NCBI GenBank assembly: GCA_030407005.1
Contig: JAUDYN010000003.1
Location: 3,100,001 to 3,164,000, forward strand
DNA length: 64,000 bases
Source: Desarmillaria ectypa
Taxonomy: Eukaryota > Basidiomycota > Agaricomycetes > Agaricales > Physalacriaceae
Reading direction: 5' to 3'
Shown here one piece after another: positions 30,348 through 42,979 of this stretch (position 1 is its first letter; each line of letters begins with the position of its first letter). The position numbers were made by a program, and so were the translations under genes. The notes beneath the pieces were generated by a model. It was not told where the DNA came from. It saw only the letters and a program-made list of their open reading frames with translations, and did no database searches.

Positions 30348-32807
30348 TCAACACTCACTGTCACTTCCCGGCGTCTTATCTGCGACGGTATTGCCATCTC
30401 CAAGCCAACGAAGCCCGTTTGAGTCTAATCGCTCATAGCTGAAGTCTTCCCACCGAGGATACTTCAGGGCTTTTGTCGCATGTAAAGTAGAGCCTTACGC
30501 GGATTAGCAGAATTTTGAACAGTTTGCTCCAATCTTTTTACCTGGCCACAGCGCGGAAACGCGTCCCTCTTCTCGCCCAGCTTTATACCATGATTTGCAC
30601 TTTTCGCCAAATACGGTCTGCAAAATCTATTAGCATCCGACGACGACTGATTGGCAAACCTACAGTGGGAAAATAATTCTGGGGAATCAAAATCTAGTGA
30701 GGCTCATCAATTACGCTTCGGGAAAACTACTGACCATTAAATACTCATCAAAGTCATCCACGGCCTCGGATTTAACCTCAATACTCTTCAACCTTTCTCT
30801 CTGCAATTTCAAGGTCGCTTCAACGGCATAATCAACCTGTCGTTCCATTAGCAGTAAAAGCGAGCCAGAACCAGCGCCACTGTTTGGGCCCAAAGATTGA
30901 AACCAGTTTGGGAATCCGTCGACGGTCACGGAGAGGTATGTTCTCGGATGAGAAGCGAACTTGGCAGAAAGGTCGATCCCGTTTCGACCAATGAAAGGGA
31001 AAGGAAAGCGCGAAGACGTATCGAACCCCGTGGCACAGACAATCACATCCAGTTCTTTGTGGTCTCCATCCTCGGTTTCGATGCCTGTTGGTGTAATTGC
31101 CTTGATAGGTGAAGGAACGAAGTCAACCTGGTATATATTAGTTCCCATTCTTATGCCTTTCACGGAGAAGAATTACGTACATTCTCTTTACAGAGCGCTT
31201 CCAAGTATCCAGGTCCTGGAGTCAACCGTCGGCATGCGACTGCAAAGTCCGGAATTACTGGGGGACATCATGCGAATCAAATCATGCAAGACGCATTCTA
31301 AGACTCACTGTGATCTGCAATCCATGACTTTTTCGCCAGTCGTTGAACCATGATTTCTTTGAATGCCGCCCTTGCCATATCTTGGAGAGGATTGCCGCGA
31401 ATTGTGACGCCGTAAACATCCTACGTCCACCTCGTCTTGGTTTATATATAGAAGGTTGCGATTGAAATGTACGAACGTTCATTCCTGATTCAAGGTCTCG
31501 CCTGAATTTCTTGTAGTATGTAAGATCTTGGAACCTCTTTTTATCTTCTTCAGTGAAATCATCTATTGACACGTGCTTAGCGAAGTCACGGTGGGCGAGT
31601 ATCAGGAAGCGTGCTTACAGTTCTCAGCATCTTCTCTCTCGGACAATTGTACAAGGGGTTCGCGTACAAAGGTGGATGCTATCCACGTCTTTCCACGAAC
31701 ATAGTTCACCACCCGGGCTACTTTTGGCTGAATAGCAGGAACGATCTGTATTGCCGAAGATCCCTTGAAGAACAGTGTTGATGTCATCTGAAACCTCGGT
31801 AAAAACGTAGTACTCACCACACCAATGACACCGACTCTTTTATCTCCCCAACTTTTAATCGTGTCTTCCCAGGCAGCATCAGGACCGCCTTCCCCCGTCT
31901 CCCACCGCGCACTATGGATCACTTTGCCTTGGAATTCTTTCAGGCCTGGTATATCCGGCCAGTTCCATCTGCTCAGAACTCCCATTCCGGTGAACAAGAC
32001 GTCGCATGTATCTTCGAATTCTTCGAATTGTACGGCCGTTTCTCCTGGGCTTGGTTCGACAGGCCTTTGAATGGTAATGATCCATTTACCATCCGGTTCA
32101 GAGTACCGTGCTTTGGTCATTCGGTGTTGAAGTTTGATATATGGCATAAGCTTGTATTTGTCGACGACGGAATCAAGATATGCACGAATTTCGGGACCAG
32201 AGGCATAGAAGGACGACCAATTGGGCTAGCGCAGATTCAACTCCAGACTCATTAAGCAGGAGGAGTAGGATGGTGCTTACATTTGCCTCGAAAGTGAGCT
32301 GATACTAAATGGGGGGATCAGTTGGGTGGGTTAGACGTAGCTGTCCACAACCGCACTCACACAATGCGAGGGTATATCGCATTTCAAGCCCTAGGACATT
32401 TGTTAGAGTTCATATGGGTTGCATAAATCCGTCTTACAGGATATTTGTTTACGAGCCAAGTTCCACCGATAGCTCGTTCAGCTTCGTATATAGTCAAGGT
32501 CAGATTAGGAACTCGTTGAAGGTATCTGAATTGATTTTGAAAATCTGTTTTCGTAGTAAATTCTGAGTGCGGCACTCACCTGATTCCAGCTACAATTCCT
32601 AGAAACACTATTATCAACTGTGAAATAGTCAATACGACTGCAGGACTCACCGCTGTAACCGGCACCAATGATAATGACTTTGATCGGCCGCGCCTCGTCG
32701 ATACAGAAGTTTCCGAGCCTGAATCTGTCACTCCCACCTCCATTTGTCAGGCCGTTAGCAGGGTGCTCGGTCTCTGTTGCCTTATGTTCTTGAGAGTGTG
32801 AAGACAT
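30348..32807 (-). CDS. FAD/NADPH-dependent monooxygenase, Baeyer-Villiger-like
   Basis: Multi-exon flavoprotein monooxygenase. The start reads MSSHSQEHKATETEHPANG, then the FAD Rossmann motif VIIIGAGYSG, followed across introns by YEAERAIGGTWLVNKYPG and CDIPSHCYQLTFEAN, both typical of the flavin-binding monooxygenase superfamily. Next come PEIRAYLDSVVDKYKL, VLFTGMGVLSRWNWPDIPG and the second nucleotide-binding motif VGVIGV-GSSAIQIVPAI, split by an intron. Later exons carry FAVACRRLTPGPGYLEAL-type sequence, ELDVIVCATGFDTS and a terminal WYKAGREEGRVSALWPG and KALKYPRWEDFSYE, ending at 30348. About ten introns of 45-60 nt. Such enzymes insert oxygen into ketones or oxidise N/S atoms in secondary metabolism or detoxification; no cluster genes surround it, so the substrate is unknown. 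Confidence 0.85.
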
Positions 32808-33731
32808 GAACTTGTTCTGGGAATCAGTAAGACGACTACCGGTACAACTGACTATTTATCATGGGAGCCAGTGGCGGTGCTATACGCCCAGCTTACTATG
32901 CATCCGGTACTCATTACGTGGCTGCACTTTCACATATCAAGACGAGTTGAGAAAGCAACGAAGTCCTGTGAGAGAGTATGCCACGCCAAGCAATAACAAG
33001 AGAGCTTGACCCATTCATGGTTACTATTTCCTCCGTATAGACGGCCACTAGCCCCACTAGATTCCTGCGTTTAAACACCATTGACAACTTCCTTCCCGTA
33101 CGGCCACCGACATGCCAATAGCATGCAGATGTCTATTGTACTATTACAATCACACATTCACATAACGTGTAACACGGGCCCGTAAGGTGAAGATCTGTGA
33201 AGATCATGACGCGTGACGCGGCACAGTGAAGATGGTATATTTTGTATCGATAAACAGCCTTTTTGAGAGTCAAAAATCGAGAATTTCGCACCACGTACAT
33301 TGTAATATTTGTGGTGAGGTCTAGATGGCTATAAAAAATGGCGTGCACAGGGATATATGCCTCTAATATCGTTCCCATTCTTCGCCCTCATACCAGGCCG
33401 ATCGCTTGATCTTATAGCCACGCTTACTTACCAGAGGCATCTCCAGTTCCGGCTCTAGTAATACATGCTGACGAAATGAAGATTTGATATCCCTGTGCAT
33501 GCCATTTTTTTTAGCCATCTACACCTCCACTGTGCTGCGTTACGCGTTATGTGAATATGCGATCGTGATAGAACAGTAATTACTAGTACAAAGTATAACA
33601 TTGATGGATATTAGACAACATTTAGCGAACGAGACAAATGAAACCTGACTCCCCCGAGGCCCCAAATAGAAAAAAAAGTTGATACATAAAAAATAATTAA
33701 ATAGGCGTCATACTGGGTATCCAGCTAGTGA
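32808..33731. other. Gap containing a fold-back element
   Basis: No gene recognised between the monooxygenase start and the RhoGEF stop. The centre is occupied by the inverted-repeat element listed separately; 33660-33710 is A/T-rich. Confidence 0.45.
33137..33575. repeat. Imperfect inverted repeat, MITE-like fold-back element
   Basis: The right arm, 33487-33575, read on the minus strand, matches the left side in pieces. AGATGGCTATAAAAAATGGC then GTGCACAGGGATAT (33323-33356) pairs with a near-identical stretch at 33487-33520. The outer part 33137-33173 (TGTACTATTACAATC...CATTCACATAACGTGTAAC) pairs with 33539-33575. A further degraded match (GCGTGACGCGGCACAGTGAAG) lies at 33211-33231. The left arm is thus interrupted by about 135 bases. 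No transposase frame lies inside. A clear target-site duplication was not found. Non-autonomous DNA transposon is the likeliest origin. Confidence 0.6.
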
Positions 33732-35721
33732 TCATTTGTTTTTCGTGGTTTTGTGCAAGAATGCGGCGTTTCCCTGAGCTCTATCGCATTTCTGGGCAAG
33801 AGAAATAGCTGCGCTCATTGCCTTTTCTACGCCGTCGCGAGAAGAGTTTCCGATGGGGGTATGTGAGTATAGATCTTGTAACGAGCGTTAGTGTTTCGGC
33901 AGTTGCTTAGCGAGTGTCTGTTACAACACACCTTTGAATAGCAAAGTGTATCGCATGACACGTTGAGTAGGTAGAATGGCCAAATCTCGAACGGATGCCC
34001 AACCCCGTTCCCGTTTTGAGGGTAGCTTGTGCGACTCCTGGGAGGGGTTGCAAGGAGTGCTGCCTCCAAAAGCTTTGATATAGTTGATCCTTTTGCCCCA
34101 AGAATTCACTCGACGTTTGATAATACTGTTGGCCGCGTCTGCATCCACTCTTCGTGTCGTAGCACTGCTTGCACGCTCTCGCTTTGCTACTCCTTGGTCG
34201 GGACCAACGAAAAATCCCCCAACGACACCGCACCACCCAACCAAGGCCACGTCTAATTTGTCTTCGCAGGAAAGGAAAGCATTAGCCACACCTTGTGCAC
34301 TCGGATTTGCTTCGAGTCTCTGCAGTAGCTTCTCGCTAGCTTCTATGAGAGCCGGTAGGTAGGTAAGCATCAGAGCCGGAGGTGGGGTCAAGGTATCACT
34401 GGATAAGAGTCTACGAATAGCCAATAGATAGTGTCGCTCGGTGCGAACAAATTCCCTGCAAATGAGCAATGCCCGCCGGGCATTTTGCCAAACCGCGCTG
34501 AGAGCTGGATCGGACAAACAAGGTAGAGAGGGCTTGAGGGTAGCATGCTCATCGTGCAAGCCATCGACCATAGGTGTCCTTGTATCAGCAGTAGAAACAG
34601 TAGTCGCGGTGGAAGGGGATATGACATTCCTTCGCCACTCCCACTGCCACATCTTCTCTACAGTCCTCATTCTTTCCAATTCGTCTATCAACATCTCGTC
34701 TGAAATTCCGTCGTCCGTTATCGCCATTGCTAGGGTCCAGCACCTACGATGACCCTTGGTAGGGTCTCTTCGATATTGCGGGGACAACAGAGGGGCAGCA
34801 ATTGGTGGCGACACAACTGGCGTGTCCCTGTCTTCTGCAGCATCATCCCAATCATCTGCTCGGGCTCCGGAGAAACTCCACGTCGATTTCCATCCATTTT
34901 TGAGGGATGTGGTAGCGATACCCATAGAAGAATAGAAGAACGTGTTGCCCATGGTTGAATTTGCGTTCAGAGACGCAGAAGATGGGAATTCCCCGGTCCA
35001 TGCAAGAGACACCAGTGCATCCGTGCTGGTATTCCTATTTGGATAAGGAGAATAGGCACGCTGACGTTGAGAGCAACGGGCCTGATTATCAATTAGCAAA
35101 CGACACATGAACGGACGAATGATGTCTTACATTCTCTTCATGAAGGGAAGATTGGAACTTGACAGCCCTTTCGTTCGCACGAGTTCGGGCATTGTGATTA
35201 TGGATAGGGAATGTGGAAGCAGAGGGAATGCTAGGCAGTGAACTACGACGAGTCCTGTAGGATGGCTTTATGGGTACATAACCAGTCGCCCAACGGAGAA
35301 GGCCGACTGGCCGTGAGGGTGAAGATGGCGCTGACTCATCAAAACCCGAAATTTTACGTCTGGGCTTTTGTAATCTTCGTGGACGACTGTAAGAGGGAGA
35401 GGAAGGTGGAGAGTCCACAAGAGACAAAGGAGTCGGTCTGCGAGGAGAAGCTCTGGGCCGGGTATTTTCCCCAACGCAAAATACTTTCTCTGGCGAAGTA
35501 TACTGGACGTTCATGGTTGGAAACTCTGGAGCTATAGGAGACTTTGTGTTTGAGCTGGAAATATCAGTCATGACATCAGGTGTCTCATCAGACGATGAGA
35601 AAGCGGAAAAGAATGCGCCATCGTTCGATGATTCAGAGTCGGAGGCGGGTGGAGACAATTCGGGAGTGGAAAGGTCACTTGAATCAACAAGTGAGGGTGC
35701 CGTGTTATACTCGTCAGACAT
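33732..35721 (-). CDS. RhoGEF (Dbl-homology domain) protein
   Basis: Three exons, 35131-35721, 33932-35081 and 33732-33874, joined by introns of 49 and 57 nt; 627 residues. The N-terminal ~300 residues are Ser/Pro-rich and probably disordered. A DH-like region starts near NARRALLICREFVRTERHYL, continues through LPALIEASEKLLQRLEANPS and VANAFLSCEDKLDVALVGWC, and includes RDLAILPTQRVMRYTLLFK, the conserved 'P-QR--RY-LLL' helix of Dbl exchange factors. The last exon adds GVEKAMSAAISLAQKCD. The domain activates Rho-family GTPases that steer polarity and wall growth. The GWC segment is followed by a long insert (GGFFVGPDQG...NYIKAFGG) unusual for a DH domain, and no PH domain is seen, so this may be a fungal-specific variant. 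Confidence 0.82.
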
Positions 35722-36910
35722 GTCGCTGATGTCGAAACTTGTAGTCTGCGGATGGGTTGGTGTTCACACTGATGCAGAGACCGCACATTTGTACAGTCCT
35801 GTAGTTATGAGCACTGCTGAACGAACCATTCTGTGATCAATCAAGTTGCGTAGTACCGGGATACTAAGTCTACCGCGGGAGTAGGAGACATAAGTGCTCC
35901 GATTGCTGAGTGAGATCATATTTGATCCAATCACAAAAGATTGTTACTACATAAAGCGAAGAGGACTAATTCTGTTGGGCATTTGAGCGTGATTAGACGT
36001 TGGGATTGCAGGATAAATGCACCGTCAGTGTCGGGGTCTTTGACTTGGTCCGTTAGGTCTGCATATTTATTGATGCATCATTTGTTGAAACCAGGGAACC
36101 GTACGCTTCCACGAAGAAGCCCAGCCTCACTTTGGTGGAAACATAGCATCCCGAAGGTCATCTCAAGAAAGGCTTCGAGTATTGCTGATTACTAGGACTA
36201 CGACAACAACGCAAAGCCGATATCTCTATGTAACCCTATCATCATCCGTATACCTTCGCAACAATGTTAGGATGTCGGTAGATTGTAATCCTCTCGATAA
36301 TCTCATTTCCTGTCCATGTACTTGTCGAATTCATCGGATCAGGCTAGTTCAGAACCTTCTTAAAAAACGACGCATTCACTTTGAAATGAGTCTTCCCGAA
36401 GGCACTAGAAGGCAGATCACACAGTGAGCAGCCCGAAGGCTATGGAGAAAAGTAAGCAACGACTATCGGTATCGTCCCGAAGGTGATTGGATCAGTTGAC
36501 TAGTATCGCACAGTTCCGCCAATATTATTACCAAGGCAGCCTATGTGCATCAGGGCAACGTGAGAGTACACGATGGGCCGAAAAGGAGGACGGTAAACTT
36601 GAAATGCCACGCTGGCAACATTCAAGGGACGACAAGAGCACCTTGGAAATGTCATACGATCTATAGGCCGCTACAAAGTCGGTAAGTAGTACGGCAAAGG
36701 AAGTCGGGATTTGAAAGGATGCGAAGGTCGCGCATCGGAAGGGGTGTCCACATCAGCCGCCGACCGGCATCCGTCCGTAGTCTTCCGTCCAGGCTCCGTC
36801 AGACCTCACCGATATCCGTTGACACACATCTTTTTTTCTTCAGCCTTTAGGAATCTCAGCGGAAATATTCTATCCTTAACACAAGATGCAGATAATTCTA
36901 ACTAAAGTAG
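35722..36910. other. Gene-free gap
   Basis: About 1.2 kb upstream of the RhoGEF gene (promoter side) and downstream of the carboxylase gene. The octamer CCCGAAGG recurs four times between 36150 and 36485. No coding chain recognised. Confidence 0.4.
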
Positions 36911-39900
36911 CTATGCAGCTGTGAATGTCTCTTCTTCAACATCTACCAATTCCCTGCCCTCTTCAACCATTTCTCCTTTCTTACAACTCACCATCTTGAT
37001 GATACCAGCAACATCAGTCCTCATCACCGTTTCCGTTTTCATGCTTTCCAAAATTATAACGGTCTGTCCCTTCTCAACGCGGTCGCCGACTTTGACTTTA
37101 ATTTCAACAACCAAACTCGGCATTGGGGCCTTCAATGCTCCCTTGGCTGCAGCAAGCACGTCACCGCCAAGGTCAAGAAGCCATTTAGGCGACGGCAATA
37201 CAAGGGTCGTCTTCAAGCCGCCACTGAAGACATGCAAGCGCTCCATGGTGTTGTGAGAAGACGAAGCTGGTACGCCCCCCGGCGGCGGTTGTGAAATAAT
37301 GGTGGCCTTACAATTACTCGAATTTAAAGTCGCAGAGAGCTTTGTTGGAGAAAGTAGCTGAGCAGGCACAGACAAAAATTCGGTGCCAGAAGCGGTGCCA
37401 GTGCGGAGGAGTATGTCGAAACGCCCTGGTGTTGATTTCACCGAAACACCTACAGGTTCGCTCTTTCCAGAATCATCTTGTAGAGTAATGAGCCGCTCGT
37501 ATGTATCTCCGCCGAAACGACGAGAGGACAGAGTGGTCCATGGTGTCGGATCCGAAGGAGCATTTGCAATGGGATGATCACGAAGAGCGACATAAAGGGC
37601 TGCCAACGCTAGCGTTTCTGCCGAAGGTTCTGCGATTGGCGGAAAGAGTTCGTTGAAATGTCTCTGTATAAAACGGAGTTAAATTCAACCCCATGAGTAT
37701 GACGAAAAACCAGACCGGAATAAACCCCGTTTCTAATTCTTGATCTATGAAGGCTTGATTTCCGGCAAGGGTTCTCAAAAACTCCACGTTTGTTGACACT
37801 CCAACAACATGATATTCGTCCAAAGCCTTCCGTAGAATCCGTAGAGCTTCGGTACGGTCCCTACCGTGACTGATAAGCTTAGCAATCATAGGATCATAGA
37901 ACACGCCAATCTGTGATCCCTGAGCAAAGCCTTGCTCCAATCGAAGCGACGGAGTTATGTTAACGGGACGACTGAATTCCAAATGTGGCGCATAAGAATC
38001 GGCGAAAACATGTGTAGGTGTTGGAGTAGAAAGGTAGAGCAGAGGTCCAGAATCAGGAAGAAACTGATTACGTGGGTTCTCTGCATATATTCGGGCCTCA
38101 AATGCATGACCAACCAGTGGAATTGAAGATTGGTCTAGAGGAAGTGGATTTCCTGCAGCGATCTGCCTCCAGGTGCGTCAACGATGATGGAAAGCAGAAA
38201 ACGTGGCATACCTCAAGTTGCCATTCAACCAAATCGAGTCCAGTGACCATTTCCGTTACAGGGTGTTCGACCTGAAGACGAGTGTTCCTGTAGAGGCCGT
38301 AAGAAGACTTCCAAAAGCGGTAGACGTGTAACCCACATTTCCATAAAATAAAAATCCAGTGTGTCATTGTCAAAGATAAACTCGACAGTCCCAGCCCCGA
38401 CATAGTGAACAGCGCGTGCAGCTGCCACTGCCTTCTCACAAAGATCCGCACGTAACTCTGGAGACAAGCCAGGTGCTGGTGCCTGCAAATGTGGTTGAGT
38501 ACAAGATATATGTAATGAATCAAACATAATCACCTCCTCGATGATCTTCTGATTTCTCCGCTGTACAGAGCAATCTCGTTCCCAAAGACTGACGGCACCC
38601 CCATGTGTATCAGCAAAAACTTGAACTTCTACATGCCGTGGTCTCTTGATATACTTTTCGATGAGTACTACGTCATTCCCAAAAGCCTTCAAGGATTCTC
38701 TTTTCGCGGAAGACAGTGCTTCGTGGAATGCTTCAGCAGAGGGAGTGACTACGGTGCGCATGCCTTTGCCACCGCCACCATGAATCGCCTTGATGAGTAC
38801 TGGGAATCCAATATGTTTCGCCTGCTCATACAGGAACTCGGGATCTTGGTTCTTTCCATGATATCCAGGCACACAAGGCACCCCCGCAGCTGCACCAAAA
38901 CTTGAGACTAGGTTTGGAACCGTAAAGGGGGGACTGCATACCGGTCATGATATGCTTTGATTCACTAAATGAATGACGATAAGTGAATATAACCTTGTGA
39001 AATTTACACCCGAACCGGAAGACAATCATGAAGATTGCATTTCTTCGCTTAGTTTACGCCCTTGATGATGCTCAACGGCAAGTAAACCGTGCTAAGTAGG
39101 GGAGAGAAGTGGCAAAGGCATGCAACTTTCTGATTGCTTTTTCGTCCCCAACAGATCCAGCCATAGACATCCATTGCGAAAGACGTACCTTTTCGAGCCC
39201 ATACTAATAATAGCACTGGGGGGAGGTCCGATGAAAACGATCCCTTCTTGATCCAAGCGTTCAGCAAAGGCTGCGTTTTCGCTTAGAAAACCATATCTAA
39301 AACGGCCTGTTAGCTCATGATCCATACCTAGGTCATCTTATTCACCCGGGATGAACAGCCTACTCAATGAACGGCAAAGTTCAGAAGACTGTAGCCGGAT
39401 ACGATGTTAATAGTAGTACCTGAGCACCGCTGCGATGACAGACGTCAAGGATCTTGTCCATTCGCAGCTACAGGAAGATATGAGAATAAGAAGTTATGAC
39501 CAACTTCACAGCGTACATAGCTTTCCGCGGAAGGAGCTGGACCTATACAATAAGCTTCATCGGCCTGCAAGGTGGCTTGAAACACGCGCCAGGAAGCAGT
39601 AACATAACAGAAACGTACCATCTGTACATGCAAAGAGTCCTTGTCCGCATCGCTATACACCGCAACGGTCTTGATTCCGAGCTTCTTTGCAGTACGAATT
39701 ACGCGACATGCAATTTCACCTCTGTATCAAGAGATGAGTTGAGCCCTCCATCATAAATCGATCCGTCACACCTGTTCGCAACCAGGATCTTATCAAAATG
39801 AGGTTCCCGTGAAGTAGAGATGGCTGCTGCGAGGTCCGGTGAGCGCCACGTCCATGGTTCCAGTATGGATTGGGGCAGACCTGTAGCAAAATTATGCCTG

Positions 39901-40064
39901 GAAGATGCTGTCCTGTTGAGTGGAGGGGCAGGTGGAGCCTGTCGACGAGGGCCTATTGACAACACATGTCTAGAGGTTGCTCTGTGGAGTCTGGAAACCG
40001 CAATTTTGTTAATACTTCGTGTCTTTACACAGCACGACGCTATGGAACGGTTGGATTGGAGCAT
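36911..40064 (-). CDS. 3-methylcrotonyl-CoA carboxylase biotin-containing alpha subunit, mitochondrial
   Basis: Leucine catabolism enzyme: ATP-dependent carboxylation of biotin, then of 3-methylcrotonyl-CoA with the beta subunit, in the mitochondrial matrix. About eleven exons. The Arg/Ser-rich start ([17 protein letters not shown], Met at 40064) is a likely presequence. Biotin-carboxylase motifs follow in order: [54 protein letters not shown] (ATP-grasp), [12 protein letters not shown], and [16 protein letters not shown] (catalytic loop). The C-terminal exon (36911 to about 37661) ends with a biotinyl domain, [17 protein letters not shown] and ILESMKTET, where K is the biotin site; the residue before MK is Ser instead of the usual Ala. 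The related propionyl-CoA carboxylase cannot be fully excluded without alignment. An upstream in-frame Met at 40130 is an alternative start. Confidence 0.87.
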
Positions 40065-40248
40065 AGCGCGTCGTCGTCGTGGTTCACTGCCAAGTTCCGG
40101 ATTGCGGGGCTCGATCATTTTTGGGCACATCGGGCCTCACGTGTTGCGGGGCTGACAGGTAATATTATGATACCTTGTATCGCCTGTTACTACTAGTCTA
40201 GATATAGATCTATAGTGGATATACACTAGAAACGTGGCCTAATCAATC

Positions 40249-42495
40249 TCATCTGCGGCGATGGCCAGATGCCTTTTTGCCAACAGACAACGACCTGAGC
40301 AGTGCGGCTTTTTCACGATTTTTATTTTTGACATTGGCATTTGAATAGAAATTTGTGGCCTTGTGCTGTAAAGACCAAACATAAGCATTGAAAGCCTCAT
40401 AAAACGATACACATACTTTGTTCGTCTTCATGCGGACCTCCTTCTTGGATGTGGGGGACTCTTTGTTTTTGTTTTCTACGAAAGCTGAAACAGATGACCT
40501 TAGCACCCAGCGAAGAAGTCGAACGGAAAACTTCACCTTCAGGTTCTGCTTGATCTCCTGGAGACTCTTTGATACTTTCAAAGACATCATCCCAGGTAAG
40601 GTCATCCTCTTCTTCAGCTTCGTCGTTCTGCTCCTCTTCTGTATTTTTACTGCCATCGTCTTGAGCTTCCACATCATCCTCGCCTGCATCCTCTGGCTCA
40701 AGAGCCTTAACGTCCTCCGCCAAGAATGAATTCTTCTGCATAATCGATCCCAGATTCTGCTTCACCCCCGGAACAACATTGACCTCCGCGTCCACGACCT
40801 TGCCTTTGCCCTTCCTTTTCTTCGCTTCCGCCTTGTTCAGCTCCTCCGAGCGTTCAGGTGGAGGAACAAAGAACGGTATCCTCCCCCGTACCCAGTCACT
40901 TAAAACGATCTTGGCGACAGAATCCACATCAGACTCTCCCTGCTTTAGAAGTCTTCCCTTCATACGTGCTAGTTTGTCTAGGAAAACTTCTGGCTCCCAA
41001 GGTTGCATCGGGTCTTCCTCGTTAGGGAGGGGGACGCCATATGTTCTGGAGAGATACAAAGGCTTCACTCGCTCCATCAAAGCCGGGATGTGCTCTGACG
41101 GGGTGGCCAAAGCCTCTACACGGACAACACCCTTCAAAACGGTAGACGTCTGGCTGTCATGCGCGGACGTTGGCACAATCCCAGGACAATCGATCAAGTA
41201 AATCCTCCGCGTAAGCGTAATGTATTGCCAGACCTTGGTTTCGCCTGGAACTGGTGCAACTTTGCATACTTTGCCGCTTTTGAGGGTGTTGATAACGCTG
41301 CTTTTGCCTACGTTCGGGTAGCCGACGAAACCGACAGAAATTTGTTTCTTGTCAGAATGCAGTTGGGAGAATTGGCGTAAAAGTTGGATGAGGGGACCTT
41401 TGCCAAAGGAGTGGTTAGGGGAGGCGTGAAAGGCGATAGTAGGATATCGGGGAGTAAGGTGTTGAATATACCGAGCCTAAAAACAAATGAGACGGTCAGG
41501 GAGAAGATATGCAAATGCACATACTGTGACCCAATTGGGCACCAAATCGCACTTGTTGATGATCAAAACGACTTGTTTATGGGCTTTCTCCTTCTTGATG
41601 AATTCTAGTACAGATTCGCACAACGTACCCATTGGGTCCCGGGCATCGAGGATATGTAGAATGACATCTGAAGAATCAATAACCTTGTAGAGTTCTCCAT
41701 ATATTCGCCGTGAGGTTCCTTTTGCGTATATAGGCTCATTGTAGTCGGCATGCGTTTGCACCTCGATAATAGAAGATGCCAGCGGTTCTGAAACAAGAAA
41801 TAAGAAAAATAAAAGTGTACAAAGGATATTCCACACCTATAACAGTTTCGCTTCCCGCAGCTGCTTCATCCACGGCCGCGGCACCAATCTTACTGAGCTC
41901 TTCAAAGTTTCCCGCATCGATCCTCGGTCGCTTCCTCTGTGCTTTCGGTCCAAAGGTATCCTTGAATGGTTCGGTTTCCACTATATGCGCCCTCTTGAAG
42001 TGCGTATAAGCGGCAGTATGCGAATAAACTTCAATACACATACTTTCCGCAAATTGGGATTGGCGGCATCGTCTAACAGGGCCATAGGAAGCTTATTCCG
42101 CCGCAACAGGACAGAGTAAGGATCATCTTTCTTGGATGAAAGACTTGTACGGAAGTGGTCCAGGGCAGTTTGAGATATAACCCGTGTATTTCCTGTCAGG
42201 ACGATGAGTGCAATGAAATATGCAATGAAACGGTTCTTTACACACCAAACCACCGTCTGTCTGGCTGCACCCTTCCTGGTTTTGTCTCATCTTCGCCCTT
42301 CTGGAACGCAGCGGCTTGGGTAATCTTTCCGTCCTTGTCTCGTATGGGCTTGCCGCCGTTGAGCATCTTTAGTCGGGTTACTTGTTTCGCATTTCGATAG
42401 AAGTTTTCGCCTTTGACTTTGGCTAGGGTGACTTTTGAGGACGAAGAGGAAGATCTTGTCTTAGGCAATGGGCCTGTCTTTTTTGTGGGCGCCAT
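40249..42495 (-). CDS. Nucleolar GTPase 2 (NOG2/GNL2), 60S ribosome export factor
   Basis: Circularly permuted YlqF/YawG-type GTPase: G4 NKCDL comes before G1 GYPNVGKSS, then G3 DCPG, which is the family hallmark. Exon 1 starts at 42495 with [20 protein letters not shown] and [20 protein letters not shown], the NGP1NT domain. Later exons carry [40 protein letters not shown] and the post-GTPase [18 protein letters not shown] long acidic region ([20 protein letters not shown]) and a basic tail ending KKASGHRRR suit a nucleolar protein. NOG2 occupies late pre-60S particles and controls rRNA remodelling before export. About seven short introns. Start codon lies 484 bp from the divergent mitochondrial uS15 gene. 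Confidence 0.93.
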
Positions 42496-42979
42496 GGCAG
42501 TGACCGTCGAGGTATGGATTGGATATGGGAGTAAAAAAAGGCAGATATATTCCCACGGTCGAAAATACCTCTTGCCCGCCGTTCACTATATTGACGCTAC
42601 ATTAAACAAGATTATAAATATTGGTATTGAATAAAAGTATATTGACAAGAATGCAACCGTACAAATCTACGACAATACGGAAGAAAAAGTGTACCAGGAA
42701 AAAATCGACATGCCGTTTCCTTCATGCGTCAAAACGACACTTCCTAGACTGGGTTGATCTCGGGACTACAGGACGAGTTGAAAAACAAGTCGCTGGCACT
42801 GCCTTGACGGTTGAGCACACTACATCGAGCAGCGTGGCATGGTCCCTTGGAAGAAAAGCGAAATAGCAAAATTGGGCTTTATATAGGCTCACTAGAGTAC
42901 TCCCACAGTCGCGTGACTTCAGGACTTCCGTTTCCGACTTCAGCCTTACTCAAAAAATACTTCGTCAACGAGGGAGGTC
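42496..42979. promoter_or_regulatory. Divergent intergenic region between NOG2 and mitochondrial uS15
   Basis: 484 bp between divergent start codons of two ribosome-related genes (cytosolic 60S assembly and mitochondrial small subunit). It must hold both promoters. No specific sites recognised; a short plus-strand frame (42621-42866) has no known similarity. Confidence 0.45.

Noticed and set aside
33137..33575. CRISPR array or tandem repeat
   Set aside because: The related pieces are inverted, unevenly spaced and few; the organism is eukaryotic. A fold-back transposon explains it.
30348..36910. Secondary-metabolite gene cluster around the flavin monooxygenase
   Set aside because: Neighbours are a Dph4-like protein, a RhoGEF and leucine catabolism; no synthase, P450 or dedicated transporter is adjacent.
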